Source: an uncultured Prevotella sp. | GTDB lineage: Bacteria > Bacteroidota > Bacteroidia > Bacteroidales > Bacteroidaceae | Assembly (NCBI GenBank): GCA_900553595.1 | Contig: USEC01000006.1 | Coordinates: 1-64,000, forward strand | Length of the DNA stretch: 64,000 nt | Reading direction: 5' to 3' | Part shown: in pieces, positions 9,047-18,200 of the stretch | Layout: each line of letters opens with the position of its first letter | Position numbering within the stretch: position 1 is the stretch's first letter | Translations under genes and position numbers: made by a program | The notes under the pieces: model-generated | What the model saw: only the letters and a program-made list of their open reading frames with translations | What the model was told of the DNA's origin: nothing | The model's database searches: none

Positions 9047-9155
9047 ATCTTTCTCGTTGTTTTTTATTTCTGACTTGTTTTAATTCTTGCGGCGCAGCCT
9101 TCATGCCTGTGTCGGTGCGTACCGCTCTTATTATTATATATAATGTGTAAACGGA

Positions 9156-11072
9156 TTATTTATTGTCTCCGCTGTTATATTTTTCGTTAATTTGTTTAAT
9201 AATCACCTCATTTGTCGCAGTGACGGTCTTCAAGTCGCGCATCAGACGCAGTCTGTAACGCCACATACGCAGATAGAGCACCGTGCCGAACGGCACAAGG
9301 ACTGCCGCCACAATGTTGAGCCATCGCCGTTCAAACGGTCTTGTGTGAGCCTTCTCCGACATTATGGGGTATTGGTTTATGGCAGCCAGCACCACACGGT
9401 CGCGTGTATTGGAGAGGTCGTCTATCACCTGTTCCAGTTCGCTGTTGATGCGTTCCATCTCATGGTCGGGTTCATATATGAAGAACACCTTCACCACGTT
9501 CGGTGCAGTTTTCAGACGGTGTTCAGCCGAATATGCCGCCACATCGCGGCTCACGGCGGCGAGGCGTGCGGCGTCGGCGGTGTAGTGGGGGTCGTTTATT
9601 ATCACTTCCTTGCGTCCTATGTGGCGCGAATCGCGCAGTCCGAGCAGACGGCGCAGCATCTCACGATACAGATCCACGTTGAACACCACGGAGTCGTTGG
9701 TTGCCTTCACGGTGAAGAACACAGCCATAGGTATGAGCACTCCCGGCGCAAGTCCCTTACCGAACCATATCGGCCACATGCCGCCTCGTGCCATACGGTA
9801 GCCTGAGTTGTCGAGGATGTAGTAGATGATGAACACCAACACCGATATGAGCACCGGCATTCCGAGTCCGCCCTTGCGTATGATCGCACCCAACGGAGCA
9901 CCGATAAAGAAGAATATGAGGCACGACAGAGCCAGCGTCAGCTTGCCTACCGCCTCTATCTTGTGCTGCCGTATGAGTCGGTCGCCGTCGGATGTTATCA
10001 TGCTTCTGAAGCTGAGGTCGCTGAGACGCGACTGCACCTTTATGCTCATCTGTGAGAGAGCCATTCGCTTCTGCTCATCGGTGAGACGCGAGAAAGCCGA
10101 ATCCACATCATACTTCGTCGTGGCGGCGAGCTTCAATGCCCGCAGCGAATCACGTTGCGACACCCTCGGCAGAGTAAAGAACATGGCGCGGTCGCTGGCA
10201 TAAAATGTACGGCCGATGCTGTCGTACTGGTGCGTTATGGAGTCGAGGTCGTGACTTATCTGCATGAAACTCTTTCCGCGGGCATCGTTGCTGAGCGATG
10301 TTGCATCAGCCATATTGAAGTCGCCGTCGTAGTCGAGCACTATGCGCTTGGTGACAAAAGTCTCGCGGCGGTATGGCACGGCGGCGCTGTTGCCGAATGT
10401 CTGCGACTGCATATTCTCAAACCACTCGCCCGTCCACAGTGTCATGAGCAGGTGCTTCTTGTCGGCAGTGGCTTGCAGCATACCCGAATCGGCGAGTATT
10501 ATGGCCTGGTCCTCGTAGCTTCCCGTCATGCGGTAGATCATGATGCCGTAGAGCTTGCCCGTGTCAAGGTTTTTCTTCTGCACATATATGTTGCTGTTCG
10601 GTATGCCGTCGTAGAATATTCCTTCCGGTATTTCAAGTTCCGGACTTTTCTGCTTCATCGACATGAGCATACGCGCCAACTTGCGGTTGGCGTCAGGACC
10701 AATGCTGTTCTGGAAATATATGGACACCAGACATATCACGACAGAAATGACAATGAGCGAGCGGAACGCCTGCATCAGCGATATGCCCGCCGCCTTTATC
10801 GCTGTAAGCTCCGAACTTTCGCCGAGGTTTCCGAATGTTATCAGCGACGAAAGGAGTATGGCCAGCGGCAGAGCCTGCGGCACAAGCATCAGACCCATGT
10901 GCCAGAAGAATTCGGCGAGCACATCCATCGACAGTCCCTTGCCTATGAGCTCGTCGATATAACGCCACAGGAACTGCATCATCAGCACAAACTGGCAGAT
11001 GAAGAATGTTCCTACGAACAGCAGTCCGAATTGCTTTGCAATGAATATGTCTAACTTTTTTATGCGCACCAT
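9156..11072 (-). CDS. LptF/LptG-family (YjgP/YjgQ) lipopolysaccharide export permease
   Basis: The 638-residue protein carries the YjgP/YjgQ fold: N-terminal membrane helices (about 11-36, 57-78, 100-122), a periplasmic beta-rich middle and C-terminal helices (about 375-460). LptF and LptG form the inner-membrane part of the exporter that moves lipopolysaccharide to the outer membrane together with LptB. At 638 residues it is much longer than the roughly 360 residues of Escherichia coli LptF/G. The extra part is mostly a tail of about 160 residues after the last core helices, with one more hydrophobic segment near 595-612. Whether it acts as LptF or LptG is not determined. Confidence 0.87.
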   Translation of the reverse strand: MVRIKKLDIFIAKQFGLLFVGTFFICQFVLMMQFLWRYIDELIGKGLSMDVLAEFFWHMGLMLVPQALPLAILLSSLITFGNLGESSELTAIKAAGISLMQAFRSLIVISVVICLVSIYFQNSIGPDANRKLARMLMSMKQKSPELEIPEGIFYDGIPNSNIYVQKKNLDTGKLYGIMIYRMTGSYEDQAIILADSGMLQATADKKHLLMTLWTGEWFENMQSQTFGNSAAVPYRRETFVTKRIVLDYDGDFNMADATSLSNDARGKSFMQISHDLDSITHQYDSIGRTFYASDRAMFFTLPRVSQRDSLRALKLAATTKYDVDSAFSRLTDEQKRMALSQMSIKVQSRLSDLSFRSMITSDGDRLIRQHKIEAVGKLTLALSCLIFFFIGAPLGAIIRKGGLGMPVLISVLVFIIYYILDNSGYRMARGGMWPIWFGKGLAPGVLIPMAVFFTVKATNDSVVFNVDLYREMLRRLLGLRDSRHIGRKEVIINDPHYTADAARLAAVSRDVAAYSAEHRLKTAPNVVKVFFIYEPDHEMERINSELEQVIDDLSNTRDRVVLAAINQYPIMSEKAHTRPFERRWLNIVAAVLVPFGTVLYLRMWRYRLRLMRDLKTVTATNEVIIKQINEKYNSGDNK

Positions 11073-11197
11073 TATGCCGTCATTACACCTTTACAGGCAA
11101 CAGGCTGTATCTCCTTGTGTTGCCGTTTACTCGTCCACTGGCAGCGAGCACTAAAACCTGTGACGCCGCCGTTGTACCACAAAGGCTTTTCGGAGTG

Positions 11198-11205
11198 CAA
11201 AATTA
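11198..11205 (-). promoter_or_regulatory. Candidate -7 box for the LptF/LptG gene
   Basis: The minus strand reads TAATTTTG, matching TAnnTTTG. The predicted start near 11191 gives a leader of about 120 nt. There is no clear -33 element. Confidence 0.4.
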
Positions 11206-11255
11206 GCACAAAAAAATCACATTACACCCGTTTTCACTTTATTTTAGTATCCTTT

Positions 11256-11624
11256 TCATTCCGCACCGTAGTGCTCCCAATCAGTCTCTGCAAGATACCT
11301 CTCTACTTGCTTCTTAATTTCAGGAATACTTTCCTTGGCTGTTGCCCAAAGAATACGAGGCAACACCTGCGAATAACCATGAACCAGAACATGGCGCATA
11401 CCTTCCACCTGTTTCCATGGAATCTCCGGGTGGCTGGCTTTGAATTCCTTGGTAAGCATATAAGCCGCCTCGCCTACAATCTCCACATTCTTCATGGTAG
11501 AGAAATAAATTAGTATATTTGAAGAAAACTCTTCAAATTCCACATTTTCTATAATCTTAATGACATTGGCAGAATATTCGACAATGTCCTCCAAACGACC
11601 TTTGTCTCTAACTAACTCTCTCAT
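11256..11624 (-). CDS. hepT: HepT-like toxin (HEPN domain, DUF86)
   Basis: The 122-residue protein matches the HEPN-domain toxin of HepT/MntA systems. The start at 11624 (MRELVRDKGRL) is preferred over the upstream ATG at 11642 because the family begins with this motif. The RX4HXY ribonuclease motif is present: Arg77, His82 and Tyr84 (RHVLVHGY). The tyrosine is the residue that the MntA partner modifies by adding AMP in studied systems. The gene overlaps the end of mntA by 17 nt, so expression is coupled. The expected role is RNA cleavage when freed from its antitoxin; the physiological target is not known here. Confidence 0.88.
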   Translation of the reverse strand: MRELVRDKGRLEDIVEYSANVIKIIENVEFEEFSSNILIYFSTMKNVEIVGEAAYMLTKEFKASHPEIPWKQVEGMRHVLVHGYSQVLPRILWATAKESIPEIKKQVERYLAETDWEHYGAE

Positions 11625-11910
11625 ACACCAAGACCTTATCACGTTCTACACTTTCCTTCGCATAAGGACGCAAAGAACCATCAACCACCAAATCGACTTC
11701 ACGACCTAACAGTTGTTTCAAGTCCTCATACATACCTCCCTGCGTGAGCAATGTGAACGAACCCTGTTCAAAATCCGGGACGAAAAGAATATCAATGTCA
11801 CTTTGCGTCTTTTCTTCGCCACGGGCGAACGACCCAAATATCCATGCCTTCACCACCGGCTTGCTTGCCATATAGTCGTGGATTACCTTTATCGTCTGCT
11901 GCCTGTCCAT
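11608..11910 (-). CDS. mntA: MntA-type nucleotidyltransferase antitoxin
   Basis: The 100-residue protein is a minimal nucleotidyltransferase. The catalytic motif is intact: GSFARG (26-31) followed by SDID with Asp38 and Asp40. In characterised pairs MntA adds AMP units to the HepT tyrosine and so neutralises the toxin. It precedes and overlaps hepT, the usual order. No transposase or integrase lies nearby to show how the pair was acquired. Confidence 0.9.
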   Translation of the reverse strand: MDRQQTIKVIHDYMASKPVVKAWIFGSFARGEEKTQSDIDILFVPDFEQGSFTLLTQGGMYEDLKQLLGREVDLVVDGSLRPYAKESVERDKVLVYERVS

Positions 11911-12236
11911 ATTTCTCTTTTTATTGACAATTGTGTAATGCTGCCGTAAAGATACTTTTTTTTCGTTTAACTTCCAAATTTATGAAGTTTTTTATATTGC
12001 TGTCTGGTAAAAAATTTTAGCTACTGGTTCCGCGAAGGCACACCCCGTGCGCACCATAGGAGGAGGGTGTGGAAAAACTGAGATTATCGGAAGTCAGACT
12101 TCGCCGGAAGTTAAAGAAAGACAACGGACAACAGCATAACGTACTGAAAGACAATGCTAATATCCGTTATCTCCCATCAGCCGCAGGCGGATTAGCTTCC
12201 GATAACTTCTGCTAACTCCCGTTTTGACTTTACCTT
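11911..12236. other. Intergenic region with a weak inverted repeat
   Basis: There is no gene. Positions 12084-12093 (TTATCGGAAG) and 12196-12205 (CTTCCGATAA) form a perfect 10-bp inverted repeat around about 100 nt. Next to the left arm is the short palindrome AAGTCAGACTT. The wording (GGAAGTTAA, ACTTCTG) is reminiscent of the element at 7606-7705. This may be a degraded mobile element. Confidence 0.35.
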
Positions 12237-13007
12237 CTATTTCTTCACGCGTTTTTCCCCGTTCTGTATGTAGAGTTCGCCCTTTTTCGGTGCACTGATG
12301 CGCTGCCCCAACACATTATACATCGGGCCGCATTTCTTTCCTGTTTCCGTCAGCGTGTCGATGCTGTTTGGCAGAGGCTGCTTGTCGAAGTCCTCCGCAC
12401 TGAACACGAGTTCACCGTTGTCATAACACGCCACAAGACACCTGTAAATATAAGTGTCATGGGGGCTGTATTCATAATCTGGTGCCGTAGCCCACAAGTC
12501 CTGACTCGGTCCAATTCCTTCCACCCAACAGGCATTCTTGTCTGTAAAGTTGCCCGTGGTCATCGTAAGGCGACGCAACACCTGCCCGTGCACATCAATT
12601 TCGTCCTCTTTATACACAGAAAAAAGACTATTTACATTGTCGCCGGCATGCAGGTTCATGTCCATCATCAGCACTCCGTCATTGTCCTTGCCGGGGTTCA
12701 CATACAGTCTGCCGTCCTTTTCGTATGCGGCAACAGTGCCTTCCTTTGAAGGTGTGAAGTTCTTGGGAGTCTCCGTGTCGCAACGATATGTCACTTTCTT
12801 GCACGCCTTGCCATTGGCTATGGTGTCGCCACTGACAGCAAAAGTGAAATAGACATCGGGATTTTTCTCTTCATCCATGTCGTCAAATCGTGGTGGCATC
12901 ACCACTTTCCACACTCGTCCGTCTTTCAGTATCGGTTTGAATTCACGAGACTGCGCATTTGCCTGCAATCCGAGCAATGCGCAAACGATAAGTAACAAAT
13001 GCTTCAT
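12237..13007 (-). CDS. Secreted protein of unknown function with Prevotella-type C-terminal tail
   Basis: I do not recognise the family of this 256-residue protein. Residues 1-18 form a signal peptide (ending ANAQ). The mature part is rich in beta-forming residues and has no clear catalytic motif. The C-terminal segment (about 229-256), with NVLGQRIS and ELYIQNGEKRVKK, resembles the short tails that end many secreted proteins in Prevotella and relatives and that look like type IX secretion sorting tails. Export to the cell surface is inferred from that. Neighbours give no functional clue. Confidence 0.7.
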   Translation of the reverse strand: MKHLLLIVCALLGLQANAQSREFKPILKDGRVWKVVMPPRFDDMDEEKNPDVYFTFAVSGDTIANGKACKKVTYRCDTETPKNFTPSKEGTVAAYEKDGRLYVNPGKDNDGVLMMDMNLHAGDNVNSLFSVYKEDEIDVHGQVLRRLTMTTGNFTDKNACWVEGIGPSQDLWATAPDYEYSPHDTYIYRCLVACYDNGELVFSAEDFDKQPLPNSIDTLTETGKKCGPMYNVLGQRISAPKKGELYIQNGEKRVKK

Positions 13008-13276
13008 AAAACTATTGTTTTTTGTTAGTGATTTTTAGTTTGGCACGTTTCTGTCATTTTTCAACAAACGACGGAAATGTTTTTTGCTGTTTTTTTCATT
13101 ATCGCTTGCTAAGTTACAGTTTTTTTTTATAGAACAAACATTTATGAGGAAAAATCTTGCAAAGCACGGATTTTAACACTTTCAAGGATTTTGCCAACTC
13201 ATGTCTTGTCCCACCTCCTAACCTTTTTACCTTTTTACTTTTTTACTCTTCTATGTCCAAACCGTCCGTCTTGCTC

Positions 13277-13397
13277 AAAAAAAGGGGAGCGCAATAGTCT
13301 TATCGCGCTCCCTTTTGCCCTAAACGGCTACTTTTATGTGTTTTTGGTATAATTTGTCTGTGTGTGTCTAAGTGTGTGGTTTGCGTTACTTTTAGTC
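13277..13397 (-). ncRNA. Candidate small noncoding RNA of about 120 nt
   Basis: A full Bacteroidetes promoter on the minus strand (13403-13434) is followed, about 120 nt on, by a hairpin with an eight-pair GC-rich stem (GGGAGCGC/GCGCTCCC, 13285-13312) and seven T residues (13277-13283), a standard intrinsic terminator. Nothing else lies between. There is no ATG in any frame of the predicted transcript, which is CA-rich in its middle. No known RNA family was recognised. The call rests on promoter and terminator alone and is not supported by conservation data. Confidence 0.45.
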
Positions 13398-13402
13398 TGC
13401 TG

Positions 13403-13434
13403 CAAAGTTATGCCACGCAGCATTTTTATCAAAA
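13403..13434 (-). promoter_or_regulatory. Promoter of the candidate small RNA
   Basis: The minus strand has TTTTG (13430-13434), 19 bp, then TAACTTTG (13403-13410), an exact fit to the Bacteroidetes -33/-7 consensus. Transcription would start near 13397. No protein gene lies downstream on that strand before the terminator at 13277. Confidence 0.65.
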
Positions 13435-13501
13435 TCAATACTATTCAAAAAACGGTAAAATCTATTCAAAACGCTATTTTTATTGAAAAACAAGCCCTAC
13501 A

Positions 13502-13533
13502 TTTTGGCTTTTGCCCTAAAATTCGTAATTTTG
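13502..13533 (+). promoter_or_regulatory. Promoter of the GH125 gene
   Basis: TTTTG (13502-13506), 19 bp, then TAATTTTG (13526-13533) exactly fit the Bacteroidetes consensus. Transcription would begin near 13540, giving a leader of about 108 nt. The upstream ATG at 13483 lies before this promoter and so is not the start codon. Confidence 0.7.
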
Positions 13534-13647
13534 TCTCTTCAAAACCGAAGCCGGAATCATTCCACGCCACCACTCCTGCACATCGTGGCAGGACACGGCC
13601 AACAAGTGAGGGCGGCTGAAACATACCATAAACCAAAAGACAATACA

Positions 13648-15108
13648 ATGAAACAGACCTCAAAGATGATTGCAGGGATGGCCATGATGCTCGCCTTCTC
13701 AGCAAGCGGCAGTTTCGCAGGCACGCTCAGCGGTCTGGCACCCGTCACTGTCGCCGCCGACAACACCAAGCTCGTGAGCCAGCGTCCACCCGTGAACGAA
13801 CGCCTCTTCGTATCGGATGCCATAGAGAAGAAGATAAAGGAAGTGAAGAAGCTCCTCAAGGGCAACGCCTATCTGGCATGGATGTTCGAGAACTGTTTCC
13901 CGAATACCATCGACACCACAGCCCACTTCGACGGCAAGGACGACACCTTTGTATATACAGGCGACATACATGCCATGTGGCTCCGCGACAGCGGTGCGCA
14001 GGTGTGGCCATACGTCCAGTATGCCAACAAGGACGAAAAGCTGCGCAAGATGATTCGCGGCGTCATCCTCCGACAGCTCAAGTGCATCAACATCGACCCC
14101 TACGCCAACGCATTCAACATGGGACCGGTGGAGAACAACGAGTGGGCAAGCGACCAGACCGACATGAAGCCCGAACTGCATGAGCGCAAATACGAGATCG
14201 ACTCTCTGTGCTACCCCATTCGCCTTGCCTACCATTACTGGCAGGTGACGGGCGACACATCGGTGTTCGGTGACGAATGGAAGCAGGCTGTAGCCAACAT
14301 CCTAAAGACTTTCCGCGAGCAGCAGCGCAAGACCGACAAGGGTCCGTACACATTCCTTCGTGTCACCGACCGCCAGCTCGACACCGTCTGCAACGCCGGC
14401 TACGGCAATCCTGTCAATCCCGTGGGTCTCATAGCGTCGGTGTTCCGTCCCAGCGACGACGCCACCACATTCCTCTTCCTCGTGCCGAGCAACTTCATGG
14501 CAGTGTCGTCGTTGCGCAAGGCAGCCACAATCCTCTCTGAGGTGAACGCCGATGTAGCCACCGCCACAGAGTGCCGAAAGCTCGCCGACGAGGTGAGCGA
14601 AGCCCTCCGCAAGTACGCCGTGGTGCATCACCCAAAGTACGGCGACATCTACGCTTTCGAAGTTGATGGCTTCGGCAACCATTTCCTCATGGACGACGCC
14701 AACGTTCCAAGTCTGCTCGCCCTGCCATACCTCGGCGATGTGGATGTGAACGACCCCATTTATCAGAACACACGCCGCTTCGTCTGGAGCAAGGACAACC
14801 CCTACTTCTTCAAAGGCAAGGACGGCGAAGGCATAGGAGGCCCGCATGTGGGCTACGACATGGCATGGCCAATGTCGGTGATGATGCGCGCCTTCACCAG
14901 TCAGGACGACACCGAGATAAAGCAGTGCATCGAGATGCTCATGCGCACCGACGCCGGAACCGGATTCATGCACGAGACATTCAACGTGCACGACTCAAAC
15001 AAATTCACACGCCCATGGTTTGCATGGGCAAACACTCTCTTCGGCGAACTCATCGTGAAACTCGTGGATGAGGGCAAGACCGACTTGCTGCTCAACGCAC
15101 GCCGATAG
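13648..15108 (+). CDS. GH125 exo-alpha-1,6-mannosidase, secreted
   Basis: Starting at 13648 the protein has 486 residues, with a signal peptide (about 1-27, AFSASGSFAG). The open frame extends upstream to 13483, but that start precedes the predicted promoter and lacks a signal peptide. The body matches glycoside hydrolase family 125 (formerly DUF1237): MWLRDSGAQVWPYV, INIDPYANAFN and GGPHVGYDMAWPMS are family landmarks. GH125 enzymes remove terminal alpha-1,6-linked mannose from N-glycans or yeast mannan by inversion, without a metal. The gene has its own promoter and a strong terminator, and lies next to a hybrid sensor/regulator and two GH3 genes. Confidence 0.93.
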   Translation: MKQTSKMIAGMAMMLAFSASGSFAGTLSGLAPVTVAADNTKLVSQRPPVNERLFVSDAIEKKIKEVKKLLKGNAYLAWMFENCFPNTIDTTAHFDGKDDTFVYTGDIHAMWLRDSGAQVWPYVQYANKDEKLRKMIRGVILRQLKCINIDPYANAFNMGPVENNEWASDQTDMKPELHERKYEIDSLCYPIRLAYHYWQVTGDTSVFGDEWKQAVANILKTFREQQRKTDKGPYTFLRVTDRQLDTVCNAGYGNPVNPVGLIASVFRPSDDATTFLFLVPSNFMAVSSLRKAATILSEVNADVATATECRKLADEVSEALRKYAVVHHPKYGDIYAFEVDGFGNHFLMDDANVPSLLALPYLGDVDVNDPIYQNTRRFVWSKDNPYFFKGKDGEGIGGPHVGYDMAWPMSVMMRAFTSQDDTEIKQCIEMLMRTDAGTGFMHETFNVHDSNKFTRPWFAWANTLFGELIVKLVDEGKTDLLLNARR

Positions 15109-15124
15109 GCGTTCGCCTCACAGC

Positions 15125-15183
15125 CGGAATGCAAGCCGGCGGACAGGAAGACTCCGCCGGTTTGCATTCCGACATGTTTTTTT
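15125..15183 (+). terminator. Strong intrinsic terminator after the GH125 gene
   Basis: A 19-bp near-perfect stem (15125-15143 with 15153-15171) is followed by a long T run. It ends transcription 17 nt past the stop codon and isolates the GH125 gene from the hybrid regulator, which begins at 15213. The regulator therefore needs its own promoter, not found, or depends on read-through. Confidence 0.8.
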
Positions 15184-15212
15184 TCTTCTTTCAGCCTAAC
15201 CATCAAGCCCAA

Positions 15213-18200
15213 ATGCGAACACATCGTTTCCTTTCCGCAATTATTTTCCTGACGGCATTATTGCTGTCGGCACATCATCCCAAGGCCTCAGCCAACAGTT
15301 GCAAGATATTCCGCAGCTACACCACAGCCAACGGACTGCCCGACAACACCGTAAATTGCGGCATACGCGACAGCTACGGCTTCCTGTGGTTCGGCACTTC
15401 CAACGGTCTCTGCTGCTTCGACGGAGTCTCGACGATGGTCTATCGCGACTTCAGCAGCGACAAGAGTCTCTTCAGTCCCAACAACGTCACTGCACTGCTC
15501 GAATACGACCACAACATATTCGTGGGCGGAATGATAGGCGTCAATGTGTTCAACCGCGACACAAACCACCTCACACGGTTCCTCGCAAGAACGAAATACG
15601 GCGTGGTGATAAGCACCCATGTGACGAAAATGGCAAAGACCCGCAACGGTCTGATCTGGATATGCACCCTCGGACAGGGTTTCTTCATCTACAACCCCAC
15701 CACGAAAGTCCTCATACAGAACTCCCGTCACGGCGGATTCGTGAGCGATGTCGTGCAGACAGCCGACGGAACAGTCTATGTATCGACCATCAGCGGCAAG
15801 CTGAACGCATTCAGCGAGAACGGCAGATTCATAGCATCGCACACCATTTCCAACTACATCAACGACAAAAGCAGCATCTGCATGCGTGCCGTAGGCAACG
15901 ACATCTGGATTGGAACCGACAAGGGACTCCACCGCTTCAACTGCCGCACAGACGCATTCAGCCACTTCCCACTGTTCCAGACTCCATGCACCATCAACGC
16001 CATCAACACCAACCGCAACGACGCTCTGCTGCTCGCCACAAACCAGGGAATCTACGCTTTCTGCATAAATACGCACAAGGCAGAGCTCATCGACGGTCCT
16101 GACCATATCGCCGGACTCACCGACAAGGCCATAAACGACGTGTTCTTCGACAAGGACGGCACCCTATGGGTGATGACCGAAATCAGCGGCGTGTACTATC
16201 TACCCGAATACAGGCCCTTCGCTCCGTTCATAAACATACCCGGAGTGAAGCACGACGAGAAGTCGCTCGTACAGGCTTTCTGCCACACCGGGGGCAGCAA
16301 GGTGTATGTGGGTACCACTACCGGACTCTACATCTACGACACATCCACGCAGACCGTCACTCCCTGCGAGGCATTATCCCGATACAACGTGACGGCACTG
16401 ATGCTCGACGGCCACCAATTATGGGTGGGAACATGGCGTTACGGAGTGAAGGTGCTGAACCTGAAAACGGGCGAAATACGCTCATACACCTATTCCGAAA
16501 ACGTGCCCTACACCGTGACGAGCAACAAGATACGCCACATATTCAAGAGCAAGCGGGGCATAATCTATGTCTCCACCAACTGGGGACTCAGCCGTTACGA
16601 CTCCCGCACGGAGCATTTCTTCCCTCTGCGCCTGCTCAACTCCATGACCGACTTCGTGAACATCACCGAAGACCGCCACGGACTTCTGTGGGCTGCCACC
16701 AACAGCCGAGGCCTCTACCGCTACCGCATAAGCGCCGACGAATGGCTGAACTACACCTGCGACCGCCGCAACACGCACACCATCTCCGACAATTCGCTCA
16801 CCGGCGTGTTCTACGACAGCCGCAACCGCCTCTGGTGCAGCACCCGTGGCGGCGGACTCTGCCTTTACGACGAGAAGAACGACAACTTCGTGCGCATACG
16901 GGGCATTGAGGGACGAGTGTATTTCGTGTGCGAAGACAGCAAGCACAACATCTGGGTATCTACCGACATCGGACTGATAAAAATGCCCGACGGCAACGAA
17001 AACGACATGGTACACATGGTGAACTCCAACGAACTGTGGCAGGGCCCGCTCAACAAGTCAGCCACACTGCTGCTGCCCGACGGACGGATGCTCTTCGGAA
17101 GTGAGAACGGTTTCTACTGCATGCGCCCCGAAACGCTGCCAGTGGACCGGCAACAGACACCCGTCTATGTCACATCCATAAGTCTGCCATACGCTGCCGA
17201 CTCCGAGGACGAGATCGAACGCATAGGACTCAACCGCCTGCTCTATGTGTCACAACGCATAAAGCTGCCTTTCAGCGACAACAGTTTCACACTGCACTTC
17301 GCCTCGCCACGCTTCAACACCATGCGCGACGTGCGCTTCGAATACATCCTCCGCGGCTTCGACAAGCAGTGGGTACGCGGCACCGACAACCGCGAAGCCA
17401 CCTACTCCAACGTGCCGCCTGGCACCTACCAGTTTCTCCTGCGCGAAGCGGGAAGCGAAGACAACGTGAGCGTGCTTGAGATAGTGGTGCTGCCGCCGTG
17501 GTACCGCACCAACATCGCCTACATAATCTACATCATTCTGATTTTCCTCATCTGGAACGTGACGATGATTTTCAGCGCACGCCGGGCAAAACGGGCACTG
17601 CAAGACCGCTACAACGAGCAGCTGCGCGAACAGGAGAAGAAGACATTCGAGAGCAAGATACGCTTCTTTGTCAATCTTGTGCACGAGATACGCACGCCGC
17701 TCAACCTCATATCGCTGCCTCTGGAACGTATGGAGGAGACGAAACACAGCGACACCGACCGCAAGTACATGACGATAATACGCCGCAACATGAACTATCT
17801 GCTGGGCATAACCAACCAGCTTCTGGACTTCCAGAAGACGGAAAGCGGTTCCAAAAAGATGGAGAAGAAGAACACCTCCATGCACTTCCTGCTGCATGAG
17901 GTGTGCAACTACTACGAGTCGTACGGCGAAATGGAGCGCAAGCACGTCGAGCTGAAGCTGCCCGACTACGACATCACCACCGCCATCGACATCGACTGCA
18001 TGCAGAAAATACTCATGAACCTGATGAGCAACGCCCTGAAATACGCCCGTTCGCGCATTGTCGTGACAATGGAACGCGACGGCGAGGACAGCGTGAAGAT
18101 TTCGGTTATCGACGACGGCCCGGGCATAAGCGATGACGAAAAGAAGAAGATATTCACTTCGTTCTATCAGGTGGGAGGCGACCGCATAGCCAAGATACTC

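Larger units (their letters stand above)
13008..13647. other. 640-nt intergenic region with divergent promoters and an orphan transcript
   Basis: There is no protein gene. It holds, in order: a pyrimidine-rich TTTTTAC tract (13219-13250), a strong minus-strand terminator hairpin (13277-13312), a minus-strand promoter (13403-13434) and the plus-strand promoter of the GH125 gene (13502-13533). The minus-strand pair predicts a short noncoding RNA, listed separately. Confidence 0.5.

Noticed and set aside
9047..9155. FMN riboswitch upstream of ribBA
   Set aside because: The 109-nt gap lacks the conserved RFN element pattern.
13483..13647. Upstream start for the GH125 gene at 13483
   Set aside because: It would place the start codon before the predicted promoter and remove the signal peptide from the N-terminus.
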